A stretch of DNA of 64,000 nucleotides, taken from the NCBI GenBank assembly GCA_951394045.1, contig OX595991.1:1488001-1552000 (forward strand), given 5' to 3'. The notes below the pieces were generated by a model that was given only the letters and a program-made list of their open reading frames with translations, was not told where the DNA came from and searched no databases. Shown in pieces: positions 22,496-34,974 of the stretch (its first letter is position 1; each line of letters opens with the position of its first letter). The position numbers were made by a program, and so were the translations under genes. The stretch comes from Nitzschia sp. DOCU1 (taxonomy: Eukaryota; Bacillariophyta; Bacillariophyceae; Bacillariales; Bacillariaceae).

Positions 22496-23494
22496 GAATC
22501 GTATAATATTTAGTTAGCTGCTTCATATTTCTTTATTCGTAGAATCTAGAGTTATCATCTTTGTTGAAATTTCAAGCTTAGCGATGAAAGTTTTCTCAGT
22601 ATCTGTTTAGACCAGACGGGTGTAAATTGGATGGTGGGCTGTGCTGAATATTTGGTTTAAATCCTAGGAGAAATATTTTTACAGTCCCCAATGATTCACT
22701 CAGTCGTTTGTCGATCACCGTCTGTGTATTCATAGTCCCCTTACATGAAGCTTCAATAAAACCAGCCCTAGGACCATCAAGTATATGTTAAAATTAGTGA
22801 TAAGAACCTGTCATAATTGATGTAGCTTGAGCCATATAAAAGCGGCCAGAAAAAAAACTTTTCTTCTGTAGATGTTGTTCAACTGCAACAGTCAGTATGT
22901 ATTAATTAGCTTGCCCAAGTTCAGAATAACGCCAAGCTGTCTGCATTGCCCAGATCGCTTATATAAAACAACCATGCGGGATCCTTGGGATGCTCTTAAC
23001 TATGAGACGAACATTAGCACCATGCTCCAAGGAGAATCTAAAGAGCCAAACTATCGCCCAGATCGCTAATGTACACATGGCGAGATAACGATCCTTGGAG
23101 GCTCGAGATCTAACGAAGAATAAAAATTGTGAGCTTGATTTCGAGGACAAGGAAGAAAAAATCACTATGACAGCATGTTTTTGCTAGCGTAGCCCAGCTA
23201 GTAGGCGCGCTATTCATTATCCCTTACCACGCGTGTCTGGTTTGGACTGGTTGAAAAATCCCATTTCGTCCTGCAGAGCAACAGGTATCGCATTACCACG
23301 ATCCACCGACCGCGCGTGGCCACGCAGCAAGAACCTTGAGCATTGTTCTTGTAGATTTTTCTCCCTGTTAGACGGCTGCTTTAATAGTAGTAACATTCAT
23401 CCAAGTCGAAACGGAGTGTCGCTGGGCATTAAAATTGGAACATGAAAAGAACGTTCGTCGGCACGAACAAGTCCCTGGTGTATCCCATGCGATA
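22496..23494. other. Gene-poor stretch with one short frame
   Basis: A plus-strand frame ending near 23,069 encodes a 31-residue stretch from the ATG at 22,974, including NISTMLQGESKEPNYRPD. It resembles the region before the cyclin box of diatom cyclins, but no cyclin box follows. A relic is possible; I do not call a gene. Confidence 0.3.
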
Positions 23495-24133
23495 TTAGGA
23501 TCTTTTCATCCTCCGAGGCTGCATGGGAGAACAGTCCCCGTGCGTTAGGCTGAGGTATTCCTGGATGCTTCTCTCGTCGTTAAGCGCGACCATGTGGGCT
23601 TCAGCGATAACATCCTTCGAATACTTTATTGACACCTGAGCCAAATACTCCGGATCTAGAACACCTTCTTCACGCTGAATTTCCTGTTCTTCCAGTAAAG
23701 CCTTCCGTACCCTTAATTTGTTTTTCTGGCGATTTTTCGATCCAGCCGGCGTTTTTCCCTCCAATCCTCTGCTACAGTAGTCTATGTCATCGCATGGTTC
23801 GCCCTTCATCATCATTTTCACCGTGACTTTCGCCATGGCGAGTATAATCTTCGTATCCCCTTCCGTGTACCATACTGCCTCCTTTTCATCGTTGCTCAGA
23901 TCCTGAACTCTGAAATGTCGCTTCTTTTCAACCTTGTGGTTCCAATGTACGCGTTTTTGGGTTTTGGGCGTTGCTGCCTGTCCCCCCACTGAAGAAACTT
24001 TCACATTGTCGTTGAATGAAACGGATTTCATAACTCCTTTCTTTCTCCTGTCGATCTCATTTCCATCAACCGACGAGTCCTCTTGTATTGTAGCCACAGT
24101 TGCTGCACGCTGCGCCCGACCTCTGACAGGCAT
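23495..24133 (-). CDS. Conserved-looking hypothetical protein, probably stramenopile-specific
   Basis: Single exon of 212 residues with its ATG at 24131-24133. No signal peptide or membrane segment. The N-terminal 75 residues are basic and Ser/Thr-rich, with VSFND and RVHWN motifs like short docking sites. The core, about residues 78-195, is helical and charged: KEAVWYTEGDTKIILAMAK, DDIDYCSRGLEGKTP, then a basic linker and helices LAQVSIKYSKDVIAEAHMVA and DERSIQEYL. I recall similar proteins, with the VWYT and CSRGLEG signatures, as families in diatom genomes, but their function is unknown to me. The coherent composition and absence of shadow-like features support a real gene. Confidence 0.75.
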   Translation of the reverse strand: MPVRGRAQRAATVATIQEDSSVDGNEIDRRKKGVMKSVSFNDNVKVSSVGGQAATPKTQKRVHWNHKVEKKRHFRVQDLSNDEKEAVWYTEGDTKIILAMAKVTVKMMMKGEPCDDIDYCSRGLEGKTPAGSKNRQKNKLRVRKALLEEQEIQREEGVLDPEYLAQVSIKYSKDVIAEAHMVALNDERSIQEYLSLTHGDCSPMQPRRMKRS

Positions 24134-24704
24134 GACACCGAAAATTCTGCTTCAGCCTGGGCTTTCGTAGTACTCACTGATAGATTGATGGCGAAAACGA
24201 GATTATTTACTGATCTTCAATATTTGCTTGTTTGTTTGTTGCTCTTTCTCTGGTGTGCTTTCGTCAAAAAATATCGTAGTAAAACTCATGTGCTCTGTAC
24301 GATGTCCAATCGTCGCACCCCGGTCATCGTCGACCAAACGCGACCCCGTTGGTCTGACTACGAGCATACATTAGTACAGCTCGTACCTCCGCTAATATTC
24401 GAAGCACGTACCCCGTGCCCTGGGCCCATCATCCAGAAGAAGGGGTTTCGTTCGAGAAGTCGGAGAGGTCGATTACCTCTTACCATGATACTCGTCCAGA
24501 TTAATACAGGTACCTGGTACGTGGTATACCGGTACCTGTACACAGGCAAACGTTCACTTCCTACGGCATATTCGTGTTTCCGCGCACACACGCCCGCGGC
24601 CATCGCTGCTTGGCCGACGAAGATGGCAACTGGCAATACGAACATCGTCTTTATTTGCATCTCTAGACAGAGTACTTTGGGCTTGTAGAAGAACTGTCTT
24701 AATC
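24134..24704. other. Intergenic, divergent promoter region
   Basis: Between the hypothetical gene and eS25. Contains a palindrome at 24506-24539 with perfect 9-bp arms (acaggtacc and ggtacctgt). A minus-strand frame at 24,358-24,660 starts with a signal-peptide-like segment but has no conserved domain and lies in a promoter region, so I do not call it. Confidence 0.45.
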
Positions 24705-24822
24705 ATGGTAAGCACTTGGTCGGGGTTGACGTGCATGTGAAATTCTCTTGTCAGCAGTCTACTTATCGCTTTGAGAAAATTCTCAGCCTCCAAAAGTCCA
24801 ACAAAAATCAAAGGAACAGAAA

Positions 24823-25122
24823 ATGGCAGCCGCCATGGCTGGTGGCAAGGGAAAGAAGAAAAAGTGGTCGAAGGGAAAGTCCAGAGACAAGGTCGACAAT
24901 AAGGTCCTGTTCAGCAAGGAGCAATTCGACCGATTCCATGACGAAGTCCCCAAGATGAAGCTTATCACTGTGAGCGCCGTCGTAGAAAAGCTGAAGATCA
25001 ATGGGGGTCTTGCCAGAAAGGCGCTCCGTGATCTGGAAGCTGAGGGCAAGATTAAGCCAGTTCTGATTTCTAGAGCGCAAAGAATCTATACCCGAAATGT
25101 GACTGAAGGAAACGACGAGTAA
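24823..25122 (+). CDS. RPS25: 40S ribosomal protein eS25
   Basis: 99 residues, complete. The N-terminus is Ala/Gly/Lys-rich (KGKKKKWSKGK), then comes the winged-helix core: KVLFSKEQFDRF, KLITVSAVVEKLKINGGLAR, KALRDLEAEGKIKPV and QRIYTR. These are the hallmark segments of eS25, a small-subunit head protein near the tRNA sites, also used by some IRES RNAs. The upstream region looks like a 5'UTR intron: a donor GTAAGC follows an ATG at 24705-24707, with acceptors at 24754 (better pyrimidine tract) or 24819. If the second is used, the protein gains an N-terminal MK. An intron at or beside the start codon is typical of ribosomal protein genes. I take 24823 as the start. Confidence 0.95.
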   Translation: MAAAMAGGKGKKKKWSKGKSRDKVDNKVLFSKEQFDRFHDEVPKMKLITVSAVVEKLKINGGLARKALRDLEAEGKIKPVLISRAQRIYTRNVTEGNDE

Positions 25123-26303
25123 AATAGAGCGCGTTTCAACCGATTGATTATACTGGATATTTTCGTGCGTCATGACGAATCCTTGGGTTTCCTCCGCATT
25201 GATGCATCTTGTACACATTGCATGGGGACTCTGACTGGGTTGGTGGTGATTGCGTTTTGAAGCCTGGTAGGTGCACTCTCAGCGCGGCGCACAACAACAT
25301 CATCGAAACATTGGTTTAAAGTAGCTCTTCGCCCGGCTTCCGCAATTCTGCCATATGATTACGCCAAGGAATAAGCTTTCATGTCTTGAAACTGCTACTT
25401 TGGTCGTGTACAGTCTTAGTATTTCGTGAACGCTCTGCTGGGATTGCACCGCCAGTGACAATGGCGCCTGTAGCCCAAGGCTGCAAAATGGTGGGCTCCT
25501 TTGATCTACCTACTACCTAGTAGGGCGCGCGAAGCAGTGTGAGGAGCAAAGCAGCAGCACAATAATCCTCCTGCAAACGAGCATATAGTATTCTTCAGCC
25601 CAGTCGATTCAGATTTGCAAGGAAAGGCAAAGAAGTTATTACATCATTTGACATATATCGTAGCTCCCACCATGCACCAGCAGTAGTCGTTTTTAGTCAA
25701 TGTGTTCAGTCGTTTTATTCCCTCGACTGACTCGACTCATCATGCGTCTGGATCTATGTAACGTACGAGCTATCTCAAAGTAACAAATTTTCCTAGCACG
25801 GCTCTCTTTATTGAGAGGCAGCATCTGTCATAGTAGATTTGTCGGGGTGGTGTTTCTTCTTCGCTATTCGAACCTCGAGTAAGAATCCTTTAAATTCACT
25901 GCCTGATATGATTAGGGTTAGGGTCAAGAATCGGGAATCACCATTTCCCTGGAAGGTTTTCCAACGACAAGAATACCGAGCCGATCGGGGCGAGCAGGTT
26001 CGTTCTGAAGCGTTCGTCTTTCCGTCCTTCTCGTGCCCAAGCACCACGGGCGGCGGCCAGATTTCAGCCGACCAAAATGATTCATCCAAAGGTATGTGAC
26101 CCTTCTAATCGGCATGCTACGCTCACATATTGGTAAACACGCGTCTTTTTCGATCGGCATCCGCTGACTTCTTCGTCGTTGCCTCTTCCACGCCATCCCT
26201 CACTCGAGCATTGTGATAGCACTGGTTGTCTTTTCACAATATTTCGATAAGAGCTTATCTGAAGAGGAAAGTGACATTTACAGACGAAGATTGGACTGAG
26301 ATA
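25123..26303. other. Intergenic upstream of CDC48
   Basis: No gene recognised; short frames at 25,808-26,196 are likely chance. Two adjacent TTAGGG-like hexamers near 25,912 are too few to be a telomeric tract. Confidence 0.45.
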
Positions 26304-28903
<2,600 letters not shown>

Positions 28904-29078
28904 GATGCGCCAAGTATGGGAGCTCTAATCAATACTTGTGCTGCCTCGGGTCTAATTAGAATCAATTGAGAATTATTTTGACTTTAGTTTATAATGCAGA
29001 TCCTCCGTGCAGTAGGTGTTGTCACCAAACAAGCTCGCTTCGAGGGATCTACCGTAAAGTGGTATGTTGATGCACCCG

Positions 29079-30341
29079 TCAAATGGACGACACTTCGTAT
29101 TGATCCAACCAGCTCCGTACGATTTCATAACATAGAAACATTGTAGCACTGTTGGGAACCACCTTGAGCAGATGAATTCCCATCCCGGCGTACAATGATT
29201 TGGGTCCCTCTTCCGCGGCCATGAGTCTTAGCGTTTGCCACATCCCAGTGTACTTGAAAACACCTGCTCTTGCCTGCTCCCTCAACCTCGTCCGTGCCAC
29301 TTCATGTGGGTAGGTTGCCACAGCTGCAACGGCTTTGGAGGCTGCAGCCGCCCAGAAGTAAGTCGCTTTTGGGAGCTCGTCGGAGTAAGGAAAGCCTTCT
29401 TTGCTCCTTCTTTCATTCGATGCTGCGAGCAAACGCATTTTCATTTGTTCGTACACAATGAACTGTAAGGCTCCTTCGGCGCAACCCCAATAACTGGCTG
29501 TAATTCCCTTGTAGAATCCCCCGATTCCTTCCTCTTTGAAAATGGTGGTAATGGCATCCCAATATCCTGCGTACTCTTTCTGCCCAGCGGTGTGATCGGT
29601 AATCAGCTGCATTCGTGTTCTTACCATCCATATCGGATTAGTCAGGGTATTCCCAGCGATTCCCGCCATAAGTCCAGCTACAAGAGCATTTCCCGGTGAT
29701 CCCTCTGCTAGCTTCGGACTAAGGAACTTTTTTGTTCGTTGATAGATGTAGAAATATGCCGAACGCGCCGGTATGATACCTACAAGCGTCGGAGGTAAGC
29801 CACGGAAGAAACCAGGAACACCATCTTTTTCTAGTATCGTCGATGCAACCGCCAATGGGCTTTTCTTTGCAAACATCAGTTCTTGATTGCTGGATTGAAT
29901 CTGTGTTTTGATAACCTCTAGCGGGTTTGTAATACAGGACGCCACCGTGCCAGCGACACCGCCAGAGAGAAACCTGTCGGGTATGAATGATCAGACACAC
30001 AACAGTGCGGAGACGGTATTCAAAACCCCGATTCTACCAAGGCCAACTTACTGGAGTGTTTGCATCTTACGGGCTGTCATGGTCCTTGGCCTACTTCCGG
30101 TGGTTTGACCTGGACGAGCTGGTGCGCCAGACGCATGAGAGAAACTTCGAGAACAAACCAGAAGAGATTGGTAGAGAAAAATGATTGTTGTCGCATAGCG
30201 CCAGAATGGACTCGACTTCGACTTGGGAACCTTCTTCATCTCGATTGAAACTTTCTTGTATGATCCTAAGAAGCAGTTCGGTTCGGGATCTAGTGGGGTT
30301 TCCGTTGATTTAGGTTTTTTGTTTGGTTGAATTGTTGACAT
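29079..30341 (-). CDS. Mitochondrial carrier, pyrimidine nucleotide type (SLC25A33/36, RIM2-like)
   Basis: Two exons: complement(29079..29973, 30052..30341), a 78-nt intron; 394 residues from the first ATG. Three mitochondrial-carrier repeats are visible, with signatures NPLEVIKTQIQ, NPIWMVRTRMQL and YPHEVARTRLREQ. The second and third are characteristic of pyrimidine nucleotide carriers, which exchange UTP/CTP or dNTPs across the inner membrane and support mtDNA maintenance. The first 85 residues include an unusual hydrophobic segment (ATTIIFLYQSLLVC) followed by a basic stretch; an internal ATG at 30078-30080 (MTARKMQTLQ) would give a normal-length carrier, so the true start is uncertain. 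The 3' end lies 176 bp from the convergent CDC48 stop. Confidence 0.85.
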
Positions 30342-30676
30342 TTGATGTTGCGTGCGACATGATGTTTTTAAAAAAAATGAAAGGCCGTGCCAGAAGATTG
30401 AAGATATGTGGACGCGCGCTCATTTGTCGACCGCACGCTTTTGACTAATTCGATTAGATTTGTTGATTGTTGTCTGTCCGTCCGTCTGTCATCGATATCC
30501 TCGATGGAGATGCGATGTGATGCTGGCGCGAGCGGCGGCGGCATTTTGCTGTGCCACACCAGTTCAGCAAGGAACGAAACTCCTTTTGTCTTCGTCGCTA
30601 CATACCAGTAAATCCATTGAATTGCTGTGGCTATCTGGCGCTCTTAATTTATGGGCAAAGATAGAAGCCGCCGAAA
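30342..30676. other. Divergent promoter region
   Basis: 335 bp between the carrier and the TPR-prefoldin gene. T/G-rich with a run of A near 30,368; no gene or repeat seen. Confidence 0.5.
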
Positions 30677-31580
30677 ATGACCAATCCACCGCAAACCCCT
30701 GAAGAATTCAAGGAGTACGTCGCTTGTTGGCGCATTCGTTGCATCGCTTTAATCGGCATTGCATTCCTCATCCATTTAAACGTCTTCGTTGTTCAGGCTC
30801 GGAAACAAGGCGTTTGCTGAAAAAGAATATGAAGCAGCTATTTCGCACTACTCGAAAGCGATTCAACTTGATCCCAAGAATCACGTTTTCTATTCCAATC
30901 GAAGGTAAGCTGTCGAGCAGCTCAGGGCTGCTGTATAGTCTAGTGAAATGTCTCAATGTTTAGAATTCAGTGCATCCTATGCTGGTTTAGAACAGTGGGA
31001 AAAGGCGATTGACGACGCAAAGGAATGCATCCGCCTCGATCCTCAGTTTATTAAGGGCTACTATCGGCTGGCAACTGCTCAGCTCGAGCTCCAAGAGTAT
31101 GATATGGCCCTTGCCACGATCAAGCAAGGGCTGTCTTTGGACGCGAACAACAGCCAGCTATTGAAAGTTATGAGAAGCATCAAACAGTCCAAGCGAGCTG
31201 CAAATGCCCCACCATCAGCTGCAGAGCAGAAACTTGACAACGCAACAACGCAGGAACTCCACGACCTTCAGATGCAGCATGCCTTGACTACGAGGGAGTA
31301 TAATAAGGTTCAAGCAAATCTGTCAAAAATACAGAGGGAACATCGTATGAATCAAATTACTCTAGACGAGCTCGAGAAGAATCCCTCGGATGGTATGCAT
31401 TTCAGAAATACAGGGAAGATTTTTATGAAACACAAGCGCGAGGACATCTTTGACCATTTGAAATCCGTGATGGAAGCACAAAGAAAAAACGAGAATGAAC
31501 TTGTGCAAAAGATGGAGTTCTTACAGCGGAGACTACAGTCTCAGCAGCAGAATGTGAAAGAACTCAAGGCGTCATCGTAG
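30677..31580 (+). CDS. TPR domain fused to a prefoldin-beta domain
   Basis: Three exons: 30677..30714, 30797..30904, 30971..31580; 251 residues. The N-terminal part (residues 9 to about 115) holds three TPR motifs of the chaperone-binding class: ELGNKAFAEKEYEAAISHYS, VFYSNRSASYAGLEQWEKAI and GYYRLATAQLELQEYDMAL. The exon junctions fall exactly inside these motifs, which supports the gene model. After a linker, about residues 140-248 form a prefoldin-like coiled coil: a helix, HFRNTGKIFMKHKREDIFDH, and a second helix ending the protein. The GKIF segment is the subunit-1-type turn. Prefoldin subunits normally stand alone and deliver actin and tubulin to CCT. A TPR arm could tether Hsp70/Hsp90. 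Role inferred from domains only. Confidence 0.85.
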
Positions 31581-32006
31581 GCATCACTGATGGCTAATAG
31601 TCACAATCGCCCATTTCTTTGGCCGTTATACGTAGTACTACCGTTTATCGAACAGATTGGATGTCTACAGTATTTTAGGGCTACTTCTCCGAATGGTGCC
31701 GGCATTTGCTCGTGATGAAAACGGTCACGTACGTTTATTACGGCTTCATTATCAATAGAGATACTACAAAATGATAAAGCGAGATAATCTCTGAGGGCTG
31801 CCATCGCCTGGCCCCACCATGCGCAAATGAATGACTTGATCGACTCAATATTTGTTTGTTGCTCTCGCGTCCATTTTTCCCTTTTACTTCATTGTTTCGT
31901 CATATGTCAGTAAGATATTAGAGATAGCTCCACCTGTGATTGGGGGTCCCAACAGTTTCCACCCAGAAAGCAATTGAAACTCATTCTTAGTGGTTACATC
32001 GATGAA
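31581..32006. other. Intergenic
   Basis: 3' flank of the TPR-prefoldin gene and promoter of the TFB5 gene. No other feature recognised. Confidence 0.5.
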
Positions 32007-32324
32007 ATGGGGCCCAAGCCAAAGAAGAATCCGCCGCCCTCCGTTGCGAAAGCAAGCAGCCCAGCCAGTCAGAAGAAAACCAATGATTTGCCCCCTTCTG
32101 CCGGATATTTGATATCGTGTGATGTTCCTACCAAGCAATATATCCAATATTTGAACGACAAAAAACCCGTGGACAAAAAAATCATACTTGAAGACTTGGA
32201 TGCGACTCATTTGTTGGTCAAAAAGAATGCCCGAGATGAAATCGAACGCAAAGTCGAAGCATGGATGGACGAAAATGTTTTTTCTGCCGTCGAAAGGGTG
32301 GGCGAAAACCTGGACGTATCTTGA
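32007..32324 (+). CDS. TFB5: TFIIH subunit TFB5/GTF2H5 (p8/TTDA)
   Basis: Single exon; the ATG at 32007 gives 105 residues. The first 38 residues are Lys/Pro/Ser-rich and absent from typical 70-residue TFB5. The conserved core follows: GYLISCDVPTKQYIQYLN, KKIILEDLDATHLLV and WMDENVFSA, matching the two-helix, three-strand TTDA fold. TFB5 pairs with p52/Tfb2 and stimulates the XPB ATPase in nucleotide excision repair and transcription initiation. The frame remains open upstream of the ATG only through a non-ATG codon. The N-terminal extension is the one odd feature and may be a lineage trait. Confidence 0.88.
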   Translation: MGPKPKKNPPPSVAKASSPASQKKTNDLPPSAGYLISCDVPTKQYIQYLNDKKPVDKKIILEDLDATHLLVKKNARDEIERKVEAWMDENVFSAVERVGENLDVS

Positions 32325-32572
32325 TTCTTGATACTTGTTTGATACACCGTATGGCTCCTCAACAAGGCGCAGGACTACCGTTAGCGGTAAAAGCGGCGGG
32401 AAGTGGTTGTCGTGTGTCAGAACTACATTTTCGCCGGAATCGCGCTCTTTGAAGGTATAAAATTATGCACCATTCCTCGATGACGAGGCCTTCACTAAAC
32501 CAGATAAGTGCTGTGATTTTATGGTAATGTCACAAACTCTAGGATTAGCAGCAGAATCTGCAATGGGGAAAT

Positions 32573-33664
32573 CTAGTCGCTGTGATCTTTTTCTGTAGGC
32601 ATATCCCAATCAAAATACCAGTAGAAAATCTTCTCGCAAACGGACTTTGGCCGATTTGTAAGCGATCTGGGGCCACCGCTCATACTGTATCCCGCCAGAA
32701 TATCTTCTTCTCCCAAGGATGCATTATTCCCCACCTTTGAAAGACTACTTTCCCGACGATCACAAGGTGCATTAACAGTCTCCGCAATCAGCTCGTGCAT
32801 TAGATCCGTGCTAGTTTTCGATACTCCACACAGACTGGCGCCCACGCGGACAATTTGCCTTGCGCTGGCATGGGCAGCGCTGAGACCATCCGCGAATTGG
32901 ACAGCAATCCAGTTAGCATTCGACTTTGTTGAGAGGATTGGCCCATATTCGCGTAGAATCGACAACAGCTCGTCTGCTTCTCTATCATTTCGGTAACCAT
33001 AGGCGACAACCCAATTGCCGTTGAGGTTACTAAATCCGCTATTCGGGGATTCGTCCCAATCCGAGAAGATTTTTCCTGGGGATGCTGATGGTTTTGGGAT
33101 AGGTGCTTTCGTAGATGTCTCCAATGATGTTTCCTGCGGCGAAGGAATGTATAAGCCATTTTAGGCATCTGTTCGGGGGCGCTGCGTAGATGGATCACTT
33201 ACCTTGGATGGGTTGCCCAGTTTCAAATTCAAGCTCAAACTGGCCTTTGGTGGTGGTCCTGGGGTTCCGCGTACTGGTTTCTGGGCTCGACTGGGGGTGA
33301 CAAGCTCGAGGTTCTTCTCGTGTTCTGGGACGAGGGGTGGAGCAGGGAAAAACAGGGACGACGACTTTAGTAACGGGTTCTCCAAAGTCGCCCTAGGAGA
33401 CTTTGGCGACTTTGGCTGCTTCGTCGTTTCCGCTGGCAGGAAAGTAAAAGGGGAGTTGCTCATTGGGTCGGGGCTGTTGACAACCGCTAAGGCAATGCAA
33501 TCAGCTGGCGTACGATGGGGAGCAACAAACTCAAACAGAGAAGTCTCGACCTTTGCCTCGAAGACTGACAGATAAACAGATGAAGCTTTACCGAGAACAA
33601 ATGCACCGGTGGTGGCAAAAGCGCTTGTGGTTACCACATTTGAAATTCCCAAAATGGTGACCAT
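32573..33664 (-). CDS. Nucleoporin Nup35/Nup53 (MPPN RRM-like domain)
   Basis: Two exons: complement(32573..33133, 33203..33664), 69-nt intron, 340 residues. The N-terminal 200 residues are Ser/Pro/Lys-rich and disordered. About residues 175-270 hold the RRM-like MPPN domain: GNWVVAYGYRNDREADELLS, then a helix, SNANWIAVQFADGLSAAHA and VRVGASLCGVSKTS. This is the dimerising RRM variant of Nup35/Nup53, an inner-ring linker nucleoporin that contacts Nup155, Nup93 and the membrane. The final 25 residues end in FYWYFDWDMP and could be the short membrane-binding C-terminal helix known in the family. FG repeats are not obvious. A different RRM protein is possible but less likely because RNP motifs are missing. 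Confidence 0.78.
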
Positions 33665-33767
33665 CGTTTTTCATTTTTCAAAATTCCATCCCCTAAAATA
33701 AAGTCCGGTGGGTCGGCTGTCTCTCGAGAGCGCGCGAGCGAGAGGCGCGAAAGGAAATGGAAACTCA

Positions 33768-34331
33768 GAGCACCGGCTAAGTCCCGGTCAGACGGCCCGG
33801 CGTACAAATTTTTTCGAACTCTGACCCGCGCGCAAGGGCTACTGTAACTCCCCGATAAATTTTGTACGCAGCGGAACAGAATCTGACGTAATACCAGTAC
33901 AGATCCGACCATTTTGAACAGGGGGACAGATCGTGTGTAAAGAATTTTGACTCACACGACAGCAACAGCACAACGAATATTTTCACATTATCGCATTTAA
34001 AACTCATCTCGTCTCTACCAATATCCTTGCATCATCCACAATGATGAAGACCCCAAAGTCATCACAAGTAGCTAACGGGTTAGAAGGTCAAATAAGTAGC
34101 ACAACTAGCTAGGCGGTGATCGACTCGTTTGACTATGTCGCGCAGATTCAAAGCGCGAGAGCAGTTTGAACGAGCCATTCTGTCATGGAGCCGATAGCCC
34201 CTGCGCGCCCTCGTTCGAATTAATAGGTTATGGGACAAAAAATCGTGGTCGGTTGATTAGTTTGACCAAGAAACCGCGTACAGAAATGGAATCTGTACGC
34301 GAAGTCTGACCGCGAGAGATAGCCGGTGCTC
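33768..34331. mobile_element. MITE-like element with terminal inverted repeats
   Basis: Begins gagcaccggcta (33768) and ends tagccggtgctc (34331). The inverted match extends inwards to about 27 bp with a few mismatches (cggtcagac on the left, gtctgaccg on the right). A tca triplet flanks both ends (33765-33767 and 34332-34334), consistent with a 3-bp target-site duplication. No coding capacity. Inserted about 100 bp upstream of the Nup35 start. Confidence 0.65.
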
Positions 34332-34974
34332 TCACGAGGAGGGAGGAGCAGACAAGGGTAAATTGCCATACTCTGTATCTATGGCAGACAAGTATGTATG
34401 TACATACGCACTATTCAGGTGGCAACTACGGTAGCTTGTTGACGACCGAATTAGCTATTATTACGAATGCCGGTACGATACGGTAGCCACTCTGGGCTGC
34501 TTTTACTAATTGGCTCTCTAGAGTGTTAGTAGTAGGAAGGTAAAAACGGGGAAGAGTGACTATTTTGTTTGCCGGTACTTAAGGGCTGCCTTGTCTAGAG
34601 CCCGAACTACGATACCACGAAGGAAGCAGTTCCCTCTCAGCAAAAAGGTTTGAGCTACCAGGTAGGGCTCGAAGAAATAGCCGGTTTCGTGGGGGGCGGC
34701 TAATGTCGAGTAGATGCTGGGCGATTTCAGCTTGTCTCTCTGTAGAGGACACATCAAAATTAGTGGGGCTACGGCGTCGTGATTGCTAGTAGACGAAAGT
34801 GAATACATTGCAAAGTGCAGCAACGTAAAATGTTGAAGCATTTCACTCTTTTATAGAACCCCTGCAAATTGGAAGAATTGCGTACCGTCGGAGTAGCACC
34901 AATCCAACAAGAGCCGGTATTTGCAGGAGCGCTACCGCAGGAACCTTATTCTTGATGCCTTTGTATCATCGGCC
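34332..34974. other. Intergenic
   Basis: 3' flank of BRCA2 and the MITE flank. A 93-codon minus-strand frame at 34,560-34,841 has no recognisable feature. No RNA gene seen. Confidence 0.45.

Noticed and set aside
22872..23069. Cyclin-like N-terminal fragment
   Set aside because: A short NISTMLQGE-type stretch only; no cyclin box and no joinable exon follows.
24358..24660. Minus-strand frame with a signal-peptide-like start
   Set aside because: No conserved domain, sits in the eS25 promoter region, and the rest of the frame has no coding pattern.
25905..25925. TTAGGG-like telomere repeat
   Set aside because: Only two adjacent hexamers; far too short for an interstitial telomere.
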